In this document: positions 13,340 to 13,937 of the stretch, in pieces
How positions within the stretch are numbered: position 1 is the stretch's first letter
Layout of the letters: each line of letters begins with the position of its first letter
DNA from: Candidatus Cloacimonadota bacterium
Lineage (GTDB): Bacteria > Muiribacteriota > UBA6191 > JACPRK01
Length of the DNA: 13,937 nt
Assembly (NCBI GenBank): GCA_021772705.1
Contig: JAJFLN010000641.1
Coordinates: forward strand, 1-13,937
Reading direction: 5' to 3'
The notes under the pieces: model-generated
Seen by the model: the letters and a program-made list of their open reading frames with translations, nothing else
The model's database searches: none
What the model was told of the DNA's origin: nothing
Program-made: the position numbers and the translations under genes

Positions 13340-13937
13340 GTGTCGAAACCTGCGAACGGGGGAAGTGCCGACGGAAATGGCTTCGCCACACGGGCCATCC
13401 ATGCCGGCCACGAGCCGGACCCCTCGACGGGGGCCATCGTCACTCCCCTCCACCTGACCTCGACCTACGTCCAGGAGGCAGTGGGACAGACCCGAGGGTT
13501 CGACTATTCCCGCGGAGGCAACCCGACCCGACGAGTGCTGGAACAGAACATGGCCGCCCTGGAGGGAGGTCATGGCGCTCTCGCATTCGCCTCCGGAATG
13601 GCGGCCATCACCAACCTGCTGCTGGCGCAGGACTCCGGAACCCATGTGGTGCTGTCCCGCAACGTCTATGGCGGCACCTTCCGGCTCTTCAGCCGGGTCT
13701 TGCACAGGCAAGGATTCGACTTCACCCTCGTCGACGCACGGGACCCGGATCAGGTCGACGCCGCCTGCACGGACCGGACCCGCCTCGTCTTCCTCGAGTC
13801 CCCAACCAATCCGATGATGGAGCTGGCCGACATCGCCGAGATCTCCCGGCGAGCCAAGGGGCGGAGCATTCAGGTCGTGGTGGACAACACCTTCCTGACC
13901 CCCTACTTCCAGCGCCCCCTCGACCTGGGAGCCGACT
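13340..13937 (+). CDS. Cys/Met metabolism PLP enzyme (cystathionine gamma-lyase/synthase family), runs off right edge
   Basis: The visible 199 residues are the N-terminal half of a fold-type I PLP enzyme that acts on cystathionine, homoserine esters or methionine. Matching landmarks are FATRAIHAGHEPDPSTGAIV (15-34), PLHLTSTY, YSRGGNPTRRVLE (the family's YSR-x-GNPT motif), ALAFASGMAAI, FLESPTNPMME and VVVDNTFLTPYFQRPLDLGA. The PLP-binding lysine should lie just beyond the window end. The GTG at 13340-13342 is the only reasonable in-frame start; GAGAGG-like bases precede it at somewhat long spacing. It starts 8 bp after the upstream stop codon and almost certainly shares its mRNA. Whether it is gamma-lyase, gamma-synthase or O-acetylhomoserine sulfhydrylase cannot be told from this part. 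Confidence 0.9.
   Translation, partial: MSKPANGGSADGNGFATRAIHAGHEPDPSTGAIVTPLHLTSTYVQEAVGQTRGFDYSRGGNPTRRVLEQNMAALEGGHGALAFASGMAAITNLLLAQDSGTHVVLSRNVYGGTFRLFSRVLHRQGFDFTLVDARDPDQVDAACTDRTRLVFLESPTNPMMELADIAEISRRAKGRSIQVVVDNTFLTPYFQRPLDLGAD

Noticed and set aside
1..13937. New defence, toxin-antitoxin, prophage or secondary-metabolite system
   Set aside because: Apart from the TPR and AsmA-like genes, every confident coding region is a recognised housekeeping or transport family. I see no integrase, transposase, nuclease-effector or biosynthetic cluster genes.

Overview
The window is GC-rich, gene-dense bacterial chromosome dominated by housekeeping genes. The organism is probably Gram-negative: it has an Mla-type MCE lipid transporter, an AsmA-like protein and a periplasmic-type amidase. 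A thiamine ECF S component (ThiT-like) and a Cys4 zinc-ribbon L28 occur beside these, so an Acidobacteriota-like or other deep-branching Gram-negative phylum fits better than an enteric proteobacterium. The sequence alone does not settle the phylum. I see no tRNA, rRNA, CRISPR array, phage gene or transposase.

Layout: (1) 1-469, minus strand, the N-terminal part of a RibF-type FAD synthetase/riboflavin kinase that runs off the left edge. (2) 691-3577, plus strand, a cytosolic TPR protein, then a membrane-anchored AsmA/GspN-like protein. (3) 3578-3971, a non-coding convergent junction with a 94-bp inverted repeat built from 9-bp units and a second short hairpin repeat. (4) 3972-8298, minus strand, a tight likely operon transcribed amiC-like > ruvB > mlaE > mlaF > mlaD, with gaps of 24, 1, 16 and -4 bp. 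(5) 8350-8541, plus strand, rpmB, followed by a terminator-like hairpin and a second copy of the 9-bp-unit repeat, again at a convergent junction. (6) 8841-12221, minus strand, rpsO > pnp > thiT; pnp uses a TTG start set by a strong Shine-Dalgarno and is followed by an intrinsic terminator. (7) 12399-13937, plus strand, a cysteine synthase/cystathionine beta-synthase family gene followed after 8 bp by a Cys/Met-metabolism PLP lyase that runs off the right edge.

How the genes work together: amiC-mlaEFD is an envelope group (peptidoglycan cleavage and phospholipid trafficking) with ruvB (Holliday junction migration) embedded in it. rpsO-pnp is the classic translation/RNA-decay pair with a structured leader. 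The right-hand pair probably makes or interconverts cysteine, cystathionine and homocysteine. Several promoter-like -35/-10 pairs with 17-bp spacers were found by eye, the best being the divergent pair between rpsO and the cysteine synthase gene.

I found no clear new multi-gene system. The most interesting items are the paired 9-bp-unit repeats at both convergent junctions, the structured TTG-start pnp leader, and the isolated ThiT gene beside pnp.
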